A DNA stretch of 64,000 nucleotides from Streptomyces sp. NBC_01335. GTDB taxonomy: Bacteria; Actinomycetota; Actinomycetes; Streptomycetales; Streptomycetaceae. The stretch lies in assembly GCF_035953295.1 (NCBI RefSeq), contig NZ_CP108370.1, forward strand, positions 6,371,001 through 6,435,000, written 5' to 3'. Positions 51,232 through 59,339 of this stretch are shown here, in pieces. A program made the position numbers and the translations under genes. Every line of letters begins with the position of its first letter. Positions within the stretch are counted from its first letter, which is position 1. The notes under the pieces are model-generated. The model did no database searches and had not been told where the DNA came from. It was given only the letters and a program-made list of their open reading frames with translations.

Positions 51232-51408
51232 GCAGCACGTTCCCGTCCCCGCGAGCAGCATTACCCCGACCGGAGCCGTGGAATCCGACGCGACAGCCGG
51301 GCCATCAGCCTGGCTGCCACCAGCCCGATAGCCGAAACGGCCCGCCGAAAGAACCGACGGGCCGTCACGAAAGATCGAGGCTAATACTCCAGCTGTATAT
51401 CGTGATCT

Positions 51409-51678
51409 TCATGTCTGATCGGCGGCTTGTCGGTGATAGTGGCTGGTTCTGGCTCGGGCCTGGTGGCGGCGCCGCCAGAGGGACCAGCGCAGCCGGCGGA
51501 CCGCATCGGGCGCGGGTCCAACGAGCGCCGTGAACAACCGCTGGATCTCGTTGCAGGTGAGCGGAACCAACCCGTCCGGAGCGGGATGGCGGGCATGTTC
51601 TGCCCCACGGGTGACCGCCAGGAAAGCGTGCGCGAGCATGGCCAGGGTGACCCAGCGTGACCAGGAGGTGAAGCGGCG
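51409..51678 (-). pseudogene. IS701-like transposase, C-terminal remnant
   Basis: The last 89 residues of this leftward frame (SRWVTLAMLAHAFLAVTRGA, PDGLVPLTCNEIQRLFTAL, SLWRRRHQARARTSHYHR) match the C-terminal end of IS701-family (DDE superfamily) transposases. The catalytic part is absent: upstream the frame becomes unlike any protein. It lies near the IS1380-type remnant, in opposite orientation. Confidence 0.75.
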
Positions 51679-51890
51679 GTCGGCGGTGGACGCGGTGGAG
51701 TTCGTGATTTGGGAATTGTTGAAGCGGACTCGGATGATGCCGATCGCTGTGATCGCGGAGAGGGCCGGCTGGGAGTGTGGGCGGGGCGCGAGCTGCGGCC
51801 GGCCTATCCATCCAATGGATCCCGTTTCATGGGCCTTCTGCCAGCCCTGCGGGCTCGCCCACTGGTCAACCGGAACCGGCGGTGAGGCCC

Positions 51891-52544
51891 CTACACCTGC
51901 TCCACGGCCACGGCTGTGAGCACATGGCTGCTGTCGGCGGCCCAACGTCCGTGCACACAGGCGAGTTCGGGCGGGGCGGGGACGAGGACGCGGGCGGTGA
52001 ACGTACCGTCTGGGGCGAATTCGAGGAACGCCTCCTGGAAGTCCAGCCAGCGGCGGGTCACCGGGTACCACGCCTTGTATACGGACTCCTTGGCGCTGAA
52101 CAGGAGGCGGTCCCACGCGGGCCTGGCCGCCGCGGCGGGTAGGGCGGCAAGTGAGGCCAGGGCGGAGCGTTCCTCGGGGCGGGTTATGGCCTCCAGTATC
52201 CCTTCCGGAAGCGGGGAGTTGGGCTCGGCGTCGATGCCGAGCGCGGTAATCTCATGGGCGTGGGCCACCACGGCGGCACCGTAGCCCGCGCAGTGCGTCA
52301 TGCTGCCGACGACCCCGGGCGGCCAGCCCGGGGCGCCCCGCTTGTCCGGGAGCAGCGGAACCGGAGCTAGGCCGAGCGCGGCCAGCGCCTCGTGGGCGCA
52401 GGCGCGGACGGTGGTGAACTCGTTGCGCCGTTTCGGGACGGCTCTGGCGATGAGTGCCTCTTCCTGAGGGGACAGAGTGATGTCCAGCCGATGGGTGAAG
52501 GACTGAACGGCGCGGGCGGCGGGGGGCAAGAGGGAGTCGATCAT
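51891..52544 (-). CDS. Sfp/EntD-type 4'-phosphopantetheinyl transferase
   Basis: This 217-residue enzyme transfers phosphopantetheine from CoA to the conserved serine of carrier proteins. Family motifs are GSMTHCAGYGAAVV, the metal-binding Asp-x-Glu in LGIDAEPN and the helix FSAKESVYKAWYP (W/F-KEAxxK class). Its length and N-terminus (PQEEALIARAVPKRRNEF) fit the EntD/Svp group. It lies at the edge of the aromatic polyketide region and could activate carriers of both clusters. The start at ATG 52544 overlaps the end of an upstream leftward open frame (ATGA). Confidence 0.92.
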   Translation of the reverse strand: MIDSLLPPAARAVQSFTHRLDITLSPQEEALIARAVPKRRNEFTTVRACAHEALAALGLAPVPLLPDKRGAPGWPPGVVGSMTHCAGYGAAVVAHAHEITALGIDAEPNSPLPEGILEAITRPEERSALASLAALPAAAARPAWDRLLFSAKESVYKAWYPVTRRWLDFQEAFLEFAPDGTFTARVLVPAPPELACVHGRWAADSSHVLTAVAVEQV

Positions 52545-53146
52545 GCGACGGTTTCCGTGTTCGCGTTCGTGGTGGTGTCGGGCCGGTGCAGGACCTGCTG
52601 GGCCAGGTCGAGGCGCGGCCCGAAGCGGCGCCACTCCCGCGGGTGGCCGAGGGGTACTTCTTCGAACGGCGCGCCGTCGTAGACGGTGTTGCGGGAGACC
52701 TGTAGGAGCCCATGGACGCAGGTCCGTTGAAACGTTTCCGCAACGGGCGTCGCCCATCTGCGTCCGGCATCAACTCCCCGACGTCGCTGGCGACGATCAG
52801 TCAGTCGTCGGGGCGACGACTTGAACTCGCTCGCGAAATCCGGGATTTCGGCGTGGGAGATGCGCAGGATGCTGAATGCCCGTAAGGCGCCTTCACTCCC
52901 TGTCATGTGAGGAGCGCAGGCGGCCGCGTGCCCACGGACCGGCCCTGCGTGGCCATCCGGACCGAGCTTCCCATGACGATGCGGCGGGGGTTGGTCATGT
53001 CGTGGTCCTTCCTCGGCTTCCGTACGGGCTGGAGGGAATGCTGTGCCTCCGCAGTCAGGTCCGGTGCCGGTGACGGGACTTCGCACGCGGAAGGCTCCCG
53101 GGAACTCCTCCAGCGGGGCGCGCGGGGTGGCCGTCCGGCACGGCGG
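52545..53146. other. Unassigned stretch upstream of the phosphopantetheinyl transferase
   Basis: A leftward open frame ends at 52541, overlapping the transferase start (ATGA). Its last 65 residues (HGLLQVSRNTVYDGAPFEEV, HPREWRRFGPRLDLAQQVLH) look like real protein. I cannot place a start and do not recognise a family, so it may be a truncated gene. From about 52,750 to 53,146 the sequence shows lower GC and no gene; it probably includes the 3' flank of the leftward SDR gene. Confidence 0.4.
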
Positions 53147-53887
53147 TCACGAGATCGACATGCCCCCGTCGATGGACAGCACCTGACCGGTCATGTAGTC
53201 GGCGTCCAGCAGCAGTTCGATGCCACGGGCCACCTCGTCGGGCGTGCCCATGCGGCCGAACGCGGTCCGCGCCACGAGCGTGGCGCGGAGCTCGGCCGGC
53301 AGCTCCTCGGTGAGCGCGGTGTCCATGAGGCCGGGTGACAGCGCGTTGACCGTCACATTGAACCGCCCGCACTCCAGGGCCAGGCTCCGGGTCATCCCCA
53401 GCACACCGGCCTTGGCCGCCGAGTACGCCGTCTGGCCCCGGCTGCCGAGGAGGCCGGCGGGCGAGACGACGTTGATGATGCGTCCCCAGCGGCCCCGCAG
53501 CATGTCCGGGAGTGCCGCCCGGCAGGTATGGAAGGTGCCGATCAGATTGACGGCGACGGTCCGGGTCCAGTCGTCGACGGACTGGGTGGCCATGAGACCG
53601 TCCCGGCGGATCGCACCCGCGTTGACGAGGACGCTGATGCCTCCCAGCTCAGCGCGTACCCGGTCGACCATGTCCTGGGTGGCAGCCCAGTCGGCGACGT
53701 CCGCCCGCACGAGGGTGCTCGGCCCGCTGAGCGTGGCCGCTACCTCGCGGGCCCGGTCCTCACCGCTGGTGTAGTGCAACGCCAGCCGGTAGCCACGGTG
53801 GTCGAGGACCCGTGCCACGGCGGCGCCGAGCGCTCCCGAAGCGCCGGTGACGAGAGCGACACGGCCGTCAGTACCCGGCGTCGCCAT
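53147..53887 (-). CDS. FabG-like SDR ketoreductase
   Basis: This 246-residue classical SDR has cofactor loop VTGASGALGAAVA, SVLVNAGAIRRDGL (the usual NNAG reads VNAG), catalytic Ser in INVVSPAGLLG, YSAAK, and a C-terminus YMTGQVLSIDGGMSIS. It resembles the extra ketoreductases of aromatic polyketide clusters, so reduction of a polyketide carbonyl is the likely role. Primary fatty acid FabG activity is an alternative. ATG 53887 follows no strong ribosome site. Gene order and orientation group it with the leftward P450 and cyclase genes, but it is separated from them by the Clp_N-domain regulator. Confidence 0.85.
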   Translation of the reverse strand: MATPGTDGRVALVTGASGALGAAVARVLDHRGYRLALHYTSGEDRAREVAATLSGPSTLVRADVADWAATQDMVDRVRAELGGISVLVNAGAIRRDGLMATQSVDDWTRTVAVNLIGTFHTCRAALPDMLRGRWGRIINVVSPAGLLGSRGQTAYSAAKAGVLGMTRSLALECGRFNVTVNALSPGLMDTALTEELPAELRATLVARTAFGRMGTPDEVARGIELLLDADYMTGQVLSIDGGMSIS

Positions 53888-54323
53888 CAGACAGGCGCTC
53901 CCGTACGTGCGCCGGCCGGCCGGCGCGGCGCGGTCAGGGAGGCCGCCGGTGCGAGGCTTCCCCTCGCGGTCTTGCGTTGACGTACCCTCCGTAGGCGCCG
54001 AAGGCCGAAGATCCGGGTCCGGTCGAAAGTCATCACACCACTCCGCATGTACGGGGTCGGGAAAGGGAGACGGGATCCGATCCTCCGCGGGAGGTCCGGC
54101 CGCCATCGCACCCGGGTAGGCGGTTCACAGCGCACAGGGCGCGACGGGCCGAGTCCGGTAGGGGTCGGAGCGGGGCGCGAGGACATCCGGGCGGGGTGTC
54201 ACCTTTGACAGGTTTCACCTCGCCCGGAGCTCCCGTTCCGTAACCGTTCGGTTCCCGTGCCGTTCCCATTCCGGGAGTCCGCCGCTGTCAGCCGACGTCC
54301 GCGGACGGACGCGGTCGGTTTCG
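53888..54323. other. Intergenic region upstream of the SDR gene
   Basis: These 436 bases lie between the end of the leftward Clp_N-domain gene and the leftward SDR start and should contain the SDR promoter. I see no gene, no clear promoter boxes and only weak inverted repeats. Confidence 0.4.
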
Positions 54324-55028
54324 CTACGAGGCGACGGACGATTCGTCGGCGGCTTCCGCCACGAAACGCTCGGCGGCCGCCGTGTCGAGGCCCAGCGAGG
54401 CCAGGACCCCGGCGCCGTCCTCCTCCTCCAGCAGCCCCAGCAGCATGTGGCCGGTGCTGACGCTGTCCTGGTCGAGGCGGAAGGCCACCCGCGACGCCAG
54501 TTCCAGCGCCTTCTTCGCCCGGGCGTCGTACGGGATCAGCACCGGATCGGCGTCACTGCGCGGCGGCAGGGCGGCCACCGCCGTGTCTCGCGCCTGGTCG
54601 AGGTCGATGCCCTGCGCCCGCAGGGCGCCGACCGCACTGCCCTCGGTGCCGAGCAGGCCGAGGAGGACATGCGCCAGGACGATCTCGGCGTTGCCGGCCG
54701 CCTTGGCCTCGTTCATGCCGGCGATGATGGCGCTGCGGGCGGGCTGGGAGAACTTCTCGAAGGCATTCGACGGCTTGGCGTCGGGCTTGCCGACGAACCG
54801 CTTCTGGGCTGCCTGCCGGGTGACGCCCATGCTGCGGCCGATGTCGGTCCAAGACGCGCCGGAGCGACGGGCCTGGTCGACGAAGTGGCCGATGAGATGG
54901 TCGGCGACCTCGCCGATGTGGTCGGCCAGCAGGATGGCGCCGCTGAGCTGGTCGAGGGCGGTGGTGTGGTTCTCGGTGATCGCCGTGATGAGCTCGTCGA
55001 GCTTGACCGGCGGAGTGATCTGCGTCAT
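54324..55028 (-). CDS. Clp_N-domain protein with helix-turn-helix, putative regulator
   Basis: This is a 234-residue protein. Residues about 8-70 form a helical DNA-binding region with a helix-turn-helix (SWTDIGRSMGVTRQAAQKRF). Residues about 80-225 hold two Clp_N-type repeats (ARSAIIAGMNEAKAAGNAEI, LAHVLLGLLGTEGSAVGALR; then ALELASRVAFRLDQDSVSTG, HMLLGLLEEEDGAGVLASLG). Clp_N repeats normally recruit substrates or adaptors to ClpA/ClpC, but here no AAA+ ATPase domain follows. I infer a regulator whose stability or activity is tied to the Clp system. ATG 55028 is chosen because promoter boxes place the transcript start at or next to it (leaderless). Two 22-bp repeats over the promoter suggest autoregulation. 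Confidence 0.8.
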   Translation of the reverse strand: MTQITPPVKLDELITAITENHTTALDQLSGAILLADHIGEVADHLIGHFVDQARRSGASWTDIGRSMGVTRQAAQKRFVGKPDAKPSNAFEKFSQPARSAIIAGMNEAKAAGNAEIVLAHVLLGLLGTEGSAVGALRAQGIDLDQARDTAVAALPPRSDADPVLIPYDARAKKALELASRVAFRLDQDSVSTGHMLLGLLEEEDGAGVLASLGLDTAAAERFVAEAADESSVAS

Positions 55029-55030
55029 GG

Positions 55031-55077
55031 TGTCAACCATAGGTTGTCAGTCGGGTGGTGTCAACCCGAGGTTGTCA
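55031..55077 (-). promoter_or_regulatory. Leaderless promoter overlapped by two imperfect dyads
   Basis: On the - strand TTGACA (55064-55059) is followed after 17 bases by TATGGT (55041-55036), a near-consensus vegetative promoter. The expected start is at or one base before ATG 55028. Two copies of TGACAACC-N3-GGTTGACA (55059-55077 and 55031-55049), 28 bp apart, cover the -35 and -10 boxes, so a bound regulator would block transcription. Confidence 0.75.
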
Positions 55078-55163
55078 TTTCTCTCGGTCGGTCCTGGGCC
55101 CGCGTGGCCACCGCGCTCCGCGGCGGCCACGCCTGTCGCCGATGAGCGCGGCGGCCTTCGCCG

Positions 55164-56369
55164 CTACCAGGTGACCGGCATCTCGGCCGGGCCGAACGCC
55201 TGGATCGAGTGGTACTTGTACGTCAGTTCTGCCTCGGGCACGGCGAGCGCGAGCGTCGGGACCCGCTCGAAGAGCGTCGTGTAGACGATTTCGAGCAGGC
55301 TCGGCACCAGGCGGTCCGCCGGACACTTGTGCGGTCCGTGACCGAACGCCAGGTGCCGGGCGGGCTCCTCCCGCATGATGTCGAGCTGATGGGGATACGG
55401 GCACACCGACGGGTCGCGGTTGACGGGCAGCGTCGGCACCGCCACGCCGTCACCGGCCTTGACCAGCGTGTCGCCGATGAGCATGTCCTCGGTGGCGAGC
55501 CGCATGGGGGTTCCGTCGTTGACCGAGAAGTACCGCAGCATCTCGTCCACCGCGACCGTCATCCGGTCCGGATGGGCGAGCAGCGTCGGCCGCTGCTCCG
55601 GGTGGTTCAGCAGGGTGAGCACGCCCAGCGAGATCATCGTGGACACCGAGTTGTGAATGCCCTGGGCGTTCGACAGCATCAGAGGCGCGAGTTCGTACCA
55701 GTCGACCTCGCCGTGCTTCTCGCGTTCCTGCACAATCAGACGACTCATCATGTCGTCGCCGAGGTGCTTGGCCTTCTCCTTCAGGACCTCTTCCGCGTGC
55801 CCGTTCAGGCGGTCGGCCGCTTCCCTCTCCTCGGCCTCGGTGGTGGTGCCGAGCAGCAGCTTCCAGACGTTGTCCCGCATCGTCTGCAGCTCGGCCGCGG
55901 GGATGCCGAGGAACATCTCCTGCAGCCGCCACGCGATGGGGAACGCCAGCTCCTTCACCAGGTCGACCGGCTTCGTCGGCTGCCGCAGCATGTCGTCGAT
56001 CTTCTCCTCGACGGCGACCCGCAGGCGCGGCAGCAGCCGGGCGAGTCCTTCCGGGGAGAACTCGTCCATGATGGACTTCTTCTTCTTCAGGTGTTCCGGA
56101 CCGTCCAGGTTGATCATGAACGGTGCGCAGTACCGCAGCTTCATCAGCGAATTGGGTGTCAGCTTCGGAAATCGGTCGTCCGTCTTGTCCGAGCTGAACC
56201 GCGGGTCGGAGAGCACGATGCGGGCGTATTCCGGCCTCACCACCATCCAGACGAGTTTGCCCGTGGGCAATTCGACCTGGCCGATGCCTCGTTCCCGCAG
56301 TGTCTCGTACTCGGCCGGTAGCACGCCGGGGAGCTGCCGGCGAATGGGGTGGGTAGGGAGTTTCGTCAT
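55164..56369 (-). CDS. Cytochrome P450 with unusual I-helix
   Basis: This 401-residue bacterial P450 has the heme-binding loop LAFGHGPHKCPADRL with Cys349 as thiolate ligand, the K-helix ExxR (VDEMLRY) and the start LPTHPIRRQLPGVLP. In the I-helix the usual A-G-x-D/E-T is replaced by a GIHNS-type sequence, with Asn in place of the acid and Ser in place of the Thr. Such changes occur in P450s with atypical oxygen activation. It probably tailors the aromatic polyketide. Its ATG 56369 overlaps the cyclase stop (ATGA), so the two are coupled. Confidence 0.9.
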   Translation of the reverse strand: MTKLPTHPIRRQLPGVLPAEYETLRERGIGQVELPTGKLVWMVVRPEYARIVLSDPRFSSDKTDDRFPKLTPNSLMKLRYCAPFMINLDGPEHLKKKKSIMDEFSPEGLARLLPRLRVAVEEKIDDMLRQPTKPVDLVKELAFPIAWRLQEMFLGIPAAELQTMRDNVWKLLLGTTTEAEEREAADRLNGHAEEVLKEKAKHLGDDMMSRLIVQEREKHGEVDWYELAPLMLSNAQGIHNSVSTMISLGVLTLLNHPEQRPTLLAHPDRMTVAVDEMLRYFSVNDGTPMRLATEDMLIGDTLVKAGDGVAVPTLPVNRDPSVCPYPHQLDIMREEPARHLAFGHGPHKCPADRLVPSLLEIVYTTLFERVPTLALAVPEAELTYKYHSIQAFGPAEMPVTW

Positions 56370-57043
56370 GCTGACACCTCTGCAGCCCAGTGGTAGAAAC
56401 GGGTGGCCAGTGAATTGCCCTGCGGGTCGTACGGCGGAATGATCTCCGTGAGGTCGTCGACGAGCTGGAGGAAGCGGGGATCGCCTTCCGTCCACACCTC
56501 GCTGATCGCCTCCATGCTGTTGGCTACGGCGAAGTCCTGGATGTGCAGGTAGATGCCGCGCCACAGATAGATCTGGCGGCGCAGCGTGCCCATCTTCTGC
56601 GGGATGTCGGTCGCGTCCGACTCCGCGAACAGCCGTGACGCCTCGGGGATGTGTTCCTGCCGCTGGGTGTTGACGATCACCGCGCTGTACGTCTGCTCCA
56701 GGTCGTCCAGTCGCTCGGCCGGCCACAGGTAGAAGCGCTCGGCCGTCGGCCGGTCGACCGGGCCGTCCCAGTCCTCCGTCGCGGCGTGATCGCCGAAATA
56801 GGTCGACAGGCGTTCGTTCAGCCGCGTGCACCGGGGGTCGGTGCTGATGATCCGGTATGCCTCGTCGGGGTCGGCGACGTCCCAGTCCTGCATGTGCACG
56901 TAAAGGTCGCTGTAGCTGAATACCTGGCGGCGGCGCAGCTGGGGCAGTTCGGACGCGACCTCGCCATCGAACTCCTGAAGGATCTTGGTGACGTCGGCGA
57001 CGTTACCACTGTCGAATGTGCCGACAGTGACGATGCTCGGCAT
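56366..57043 (-). CDS. Tandem-fused TcmI-type polyketide cyclase
   Basis: This 225-residue protein consists of two TcmI-like domains (about 1-110 and 115-225), where classical TcmI is a single domain of about 108 residues that dimerises. Corresponding segments are RRRQVFSYSDLYVHMQDW and RRQIYLWRGIYLHIQDF, and RCTRLNERLSTYF and RFLQLVDDLTEII. TcmI cyclases close a later ring of an aromatic polyketide. The fused form likely acts as an intramolecular pseudo-dimer, possibly with one degenerate active site. It is the first gene of the leftward pair with the P450 and diverges from the aromatase gene. Confidence 0.85.
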   Translation of the reverse strand: MPSIVTVGTFDSGNVADVTKILQEFDGEVASELPQLRRRQVFSYSDLYVHMQDWDVADPDEAYRIISTDPRCTRLNERLSTYFGDHAATEDWDGPVDRPTAERFYLWPAERLDDLEQTYSAVIVNTQRQEHIPEASRLFAESDATDIPQKMGTLRRQIYLWRGIYLHIQDFAVANSMEAISEVWTEGDPRFLQLVDDLTEIIPPYDPQGNSLATRFYHWAAEVSA

Positions 57044-57251
57044 TTAGCGTCTCCTCACGAATAGGCGGGGTGCGTTTCGGGGGTGCGCCCAGCTTGGCCC
57101 CGCGCCTTCGACGCCGGATCGACGCCCGGTCAACGGCCGGGGCCGACCGCGGACGGCGAACTCGAAGGGTCCTCGAAGCGAGGTCGATCGAGGACGGACA
57201 TCGTCGGTCGCGACGGATCCGGATGTGACGACGCTTGTGAGGTGTCTTGTT
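57044..57251. promoter_or_regulatory. Divergent control region of the polyketide cyclase genes
   Basis: A 208-bp gap between the leftward TcmI-type gene and the rightward aromatase gene must hold both promoters. I see no convincing boxes or operators. Confidence 0.45.
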
Positions 57252-58193
57252 GTGTCGAGTACACAGCGGCGAGTTGACCACGCCATCACCATCGAGGCCG
57301 ACGTGGAGACGGTGTTCGACCTGGTCGCGGACATCGCGCGGTGGCCGCAGTTCCACCGGTCCGCGGTGCACGCGGAGACGGTCCACGCCAACGAGAAGGG
57401 AGAGTTGGTCAGGCACTGGGCTCTGGCCGGTGACGCCGCCGTCCGCACCTGGCAGACCGTGCGCCGCACGGACCGGCCGGGGCGCCGCATCACCTTCGCG
57501 CACATGGAACCCGAACAGCCCGCCACCGACCTCCGCGGCGAGTGGGTCTTCACCGAACTGACGCCGAACCGGACCCGGGTCGAGGTGAGCCACCAGGTCG
57601 TCGCGCCGGCCGACGCCGATCTCGGCCCGTTGCTGGACAGGATCGCGCAGGAGAGCGAGGACTGCCTCGCCACGCTCCGCGACACGGCCGAGCGCCGGGC
57701 CGACCTGGACGAACTCGTCGTGTCCTTCACCGACCCGCTGTTCATCGCCGGCTCCGTCGAGGACGCCTATGACTACCTCTACCGGGCGGACCTGTGGCCC
57801 GAGCGCATCCCGCACGTGGTGGGGCTCGCCATGACCGAGGACGTGCCGAACGTCCAGTTCTTCGACATGGACACCAAGGGCCCGGACGGCAGCACGCACA
57901 CCGTCCGCTCGGTGCGGATCTGCCTCCCGAACCACCTGATCGTGTACAAGCAGATCTCGCTGCCCACGATGCTGGACGCGCACACCGGCCACTGGCGGTT
58001 CACCGAGACGCCGGAAGGCGTCATCGCCGAGGCCCGGCACACCAGCACGATCAAGCGCTCGGCGCTGTCCCAGCTGGGCGGCGCGACGACGGTCGCCGAG
58101 GCGCGCCGGTACCTGCGACGGCTGCTGAGCGGCAACAGCATGAGCAACCTCCGCCTCGCCAAGGCGTACGCGGAGGAGCGCGCCGGCTTCTGA
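57252..58193 (+). CDS. Didomain aromatase/cyclase (TcmN/ActVII-like)
   Basis: This 313-residue protein has two START/SRPBCC domains. The first starts at HAITIEADVETVFDLVADI and includes WPQFHRSAVHAETV; the second covers FTDPLFIAGSVEDAYDYLYR, LWPERIPHVVGLAM and ISLPTMLDAHTGHWRFTET. Such didomain proteins fold and aromatise the first ring of reduced type II polyketides. The start is uncertain: GTG 57252 has GAGGTG six bases upstream and is preferred over GTG 57225. It opens the rightward operon with the methyltransferase. It strongly indicates a type II PKS cluster whose minimal PKS lies outside the window. Confidence 0.88.
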   Translation: MSSTQRRVDHAITIEADVETVFDLVADIARWPQFHRSAVHAETVHANEKGELVRHWALAGDAAVRTWQTVRRTDRPGRRITFAHMEPEQPATDLRGEWVFTELTPNRTRVEVSHQVVAPADADLGPLLDRIAQESEDCLATLRDTAERRADLDELVVSFTDPLFIAGSVEDAYDYLYRADLWPERIPHVVGLAMTEDVPNVQFFDMDTKGPDGSTHTVRSVRICLPNHLIVYKQISLPTMLDAHTGHWRFTETPEGVIAEARHTSTIKRSALSQLGGATTVAEARRYLRRLLSGNSMSNLRLAKAYAEERAGF

Positions 58194-58334
58194 GCCGGCC
58201 GCACCGGCCTCCGAGAGACCTCGCCGCAGCGCGAGGGGCGAGGAACCGCCCGGCCGGACGTGAGCTGCCGCACCGGCACCGACACCGTCCCGGCCGGGTC
58301 CCACGAACAGAGAACCGTCGAGTCAGGAGAAATC

Positions 58335-59339
58335 ATGGCCAAGGAGACGACCCCCCGAGGCGGGGGAGTGTGGGCAGCCGCCGATCTGCTGACCCCGATG
58401 GCCGTCCGGGTGGCGGCGACGTTGCGGCTGGCCGACCAGATCGCCGCGGGCGCCCGGACGACCGAGGCGCTGGCCGAGGCCGTCGGCGCCGACCGGGACG
58501 CGCTGGGGCGGCTGCTGGACCACCTGGTGACCGCGGGCGTGCTGTCGGGCACCGGGCTCGGCGCCTACGACCTGACGGCCATGGGCCGCCACCTGTGCGA
58601 GGGCGCGCCCGAGGACATGCGGGCCATACTCGACATCGAAGGTGCCCTGGGGCATGCCGAGTTGAGCCTCGTCCACCTGTTGCACACGGTACGTACGGGT
58701 GAGGCCGCGTTCCCGCAGCAGTACGGTGTGACGTTCTGGGACGACCTGTCGTCCGACGACGGGCGCGCCGAGTCCTTCGACACCTTGATGGGCGCCAGGC
58801 TGACGGCGCACTCGCCGGCCGTGGCCGGGGCGTATCCGTGGGGAACGCTCCGTCATGTGGTCGATGTCGGCGGTGGCGACGGCACCATGCTGATCGCCAT
58901 CCTGCAGTCCTACCCCGATCTGAGGGGGACGGTCGTCGACCTGCCCGGCCCGGTGCGCCGCGCCGAGAAGGCCATCGCCGCGGCCGGTCTCGACCACCGG
59001 GCCGACGCCGCGGCCGGCAGTTTCTTCGACGCTCTTCCCGCCGGAGCGGACGGATATCTGCTGTCGAGCATCCTGCACAACTGGGACGACGCGGCGGCCG
59101 CCCGTATCCTGCGCCGCTGCGCCGACGCGGCGCAGACGACGGGACGTGTGCTCGTCGTGGACTACTTCGGTGACCGGACCGTGCAGACGGAGGGCGACCT
59201 GCGCATGCTCGGCTACTTCGGCGGCCGGCAGCACACCCTGGAGCAACTGGCCGAACTGGCGGGAACCGTCGGCCTGCACACCACCTCGGTCACGCCGGCT
59301 GGCCGTTATTCCGTCGTCGAACTGCGTGCGGTTGGCTGA
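58335..59339 (+). CDS. SAM-dependent O-methyltransferase
   Basis: This 334-residue class I methyltransferase is of the plant-COMT-like/DmpM/carminomycin 4-O-methyltransferase family. It has an N-terminal winged-helix dimerisation domain (LLTPMAVRVAATLRLADQIA, EALAEAVGADRDALGRLL), the SAM-binding GxGxG-type loop HVVDVGGGDGTM and LLSSILHNWDDAAAARIL with the catalytic His region. It likely methylates a phenol of the polyketide. ATG 58335 has an AGGAGA site; an in-frame upstream start at 58260 was rejected. Its 3' end overlaps the convergent tetR gene by 34 bp. Confidence 0.92.
   Translation: MAKETTPRGGGVWAAADLLTPMAVRVAATLRLADQIAAGARTTEALAEAVGADRDALGRLLDHLVTAGVLSGTGLGAYDLTAMGRHLCEGAPEDMRAILDIEGALGHAELSLVHLLHTVRTGEAAFPQQYGVTFWDDLSSDDGRAESFDTLMGARLTAHSPAVAGAYPWGTLRHVVDVGGGDGTMLIAILQSYPDLRGTVVDLPGPVRRAEKAIAAAGLDHRADAAAGSFFDALPAGADGYLLSSILHNWDDAAAARILRRCADAAQTTGRVLVVDYFGDRTVQTEGDLRMLGYFGGRQHTLEQLAELAGTVGLHTTSVTPAGRYSVVELRAVG

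Noticed and set aside
52541..52740. A small leftward gene upstream of the phosphopantetheinyl transferase
   Set aside because: The frame overlaps the transferase start in an operon-like way, but no start codon with a ribosome site and no family could be found, so it is listed only as an unassigned stretch.
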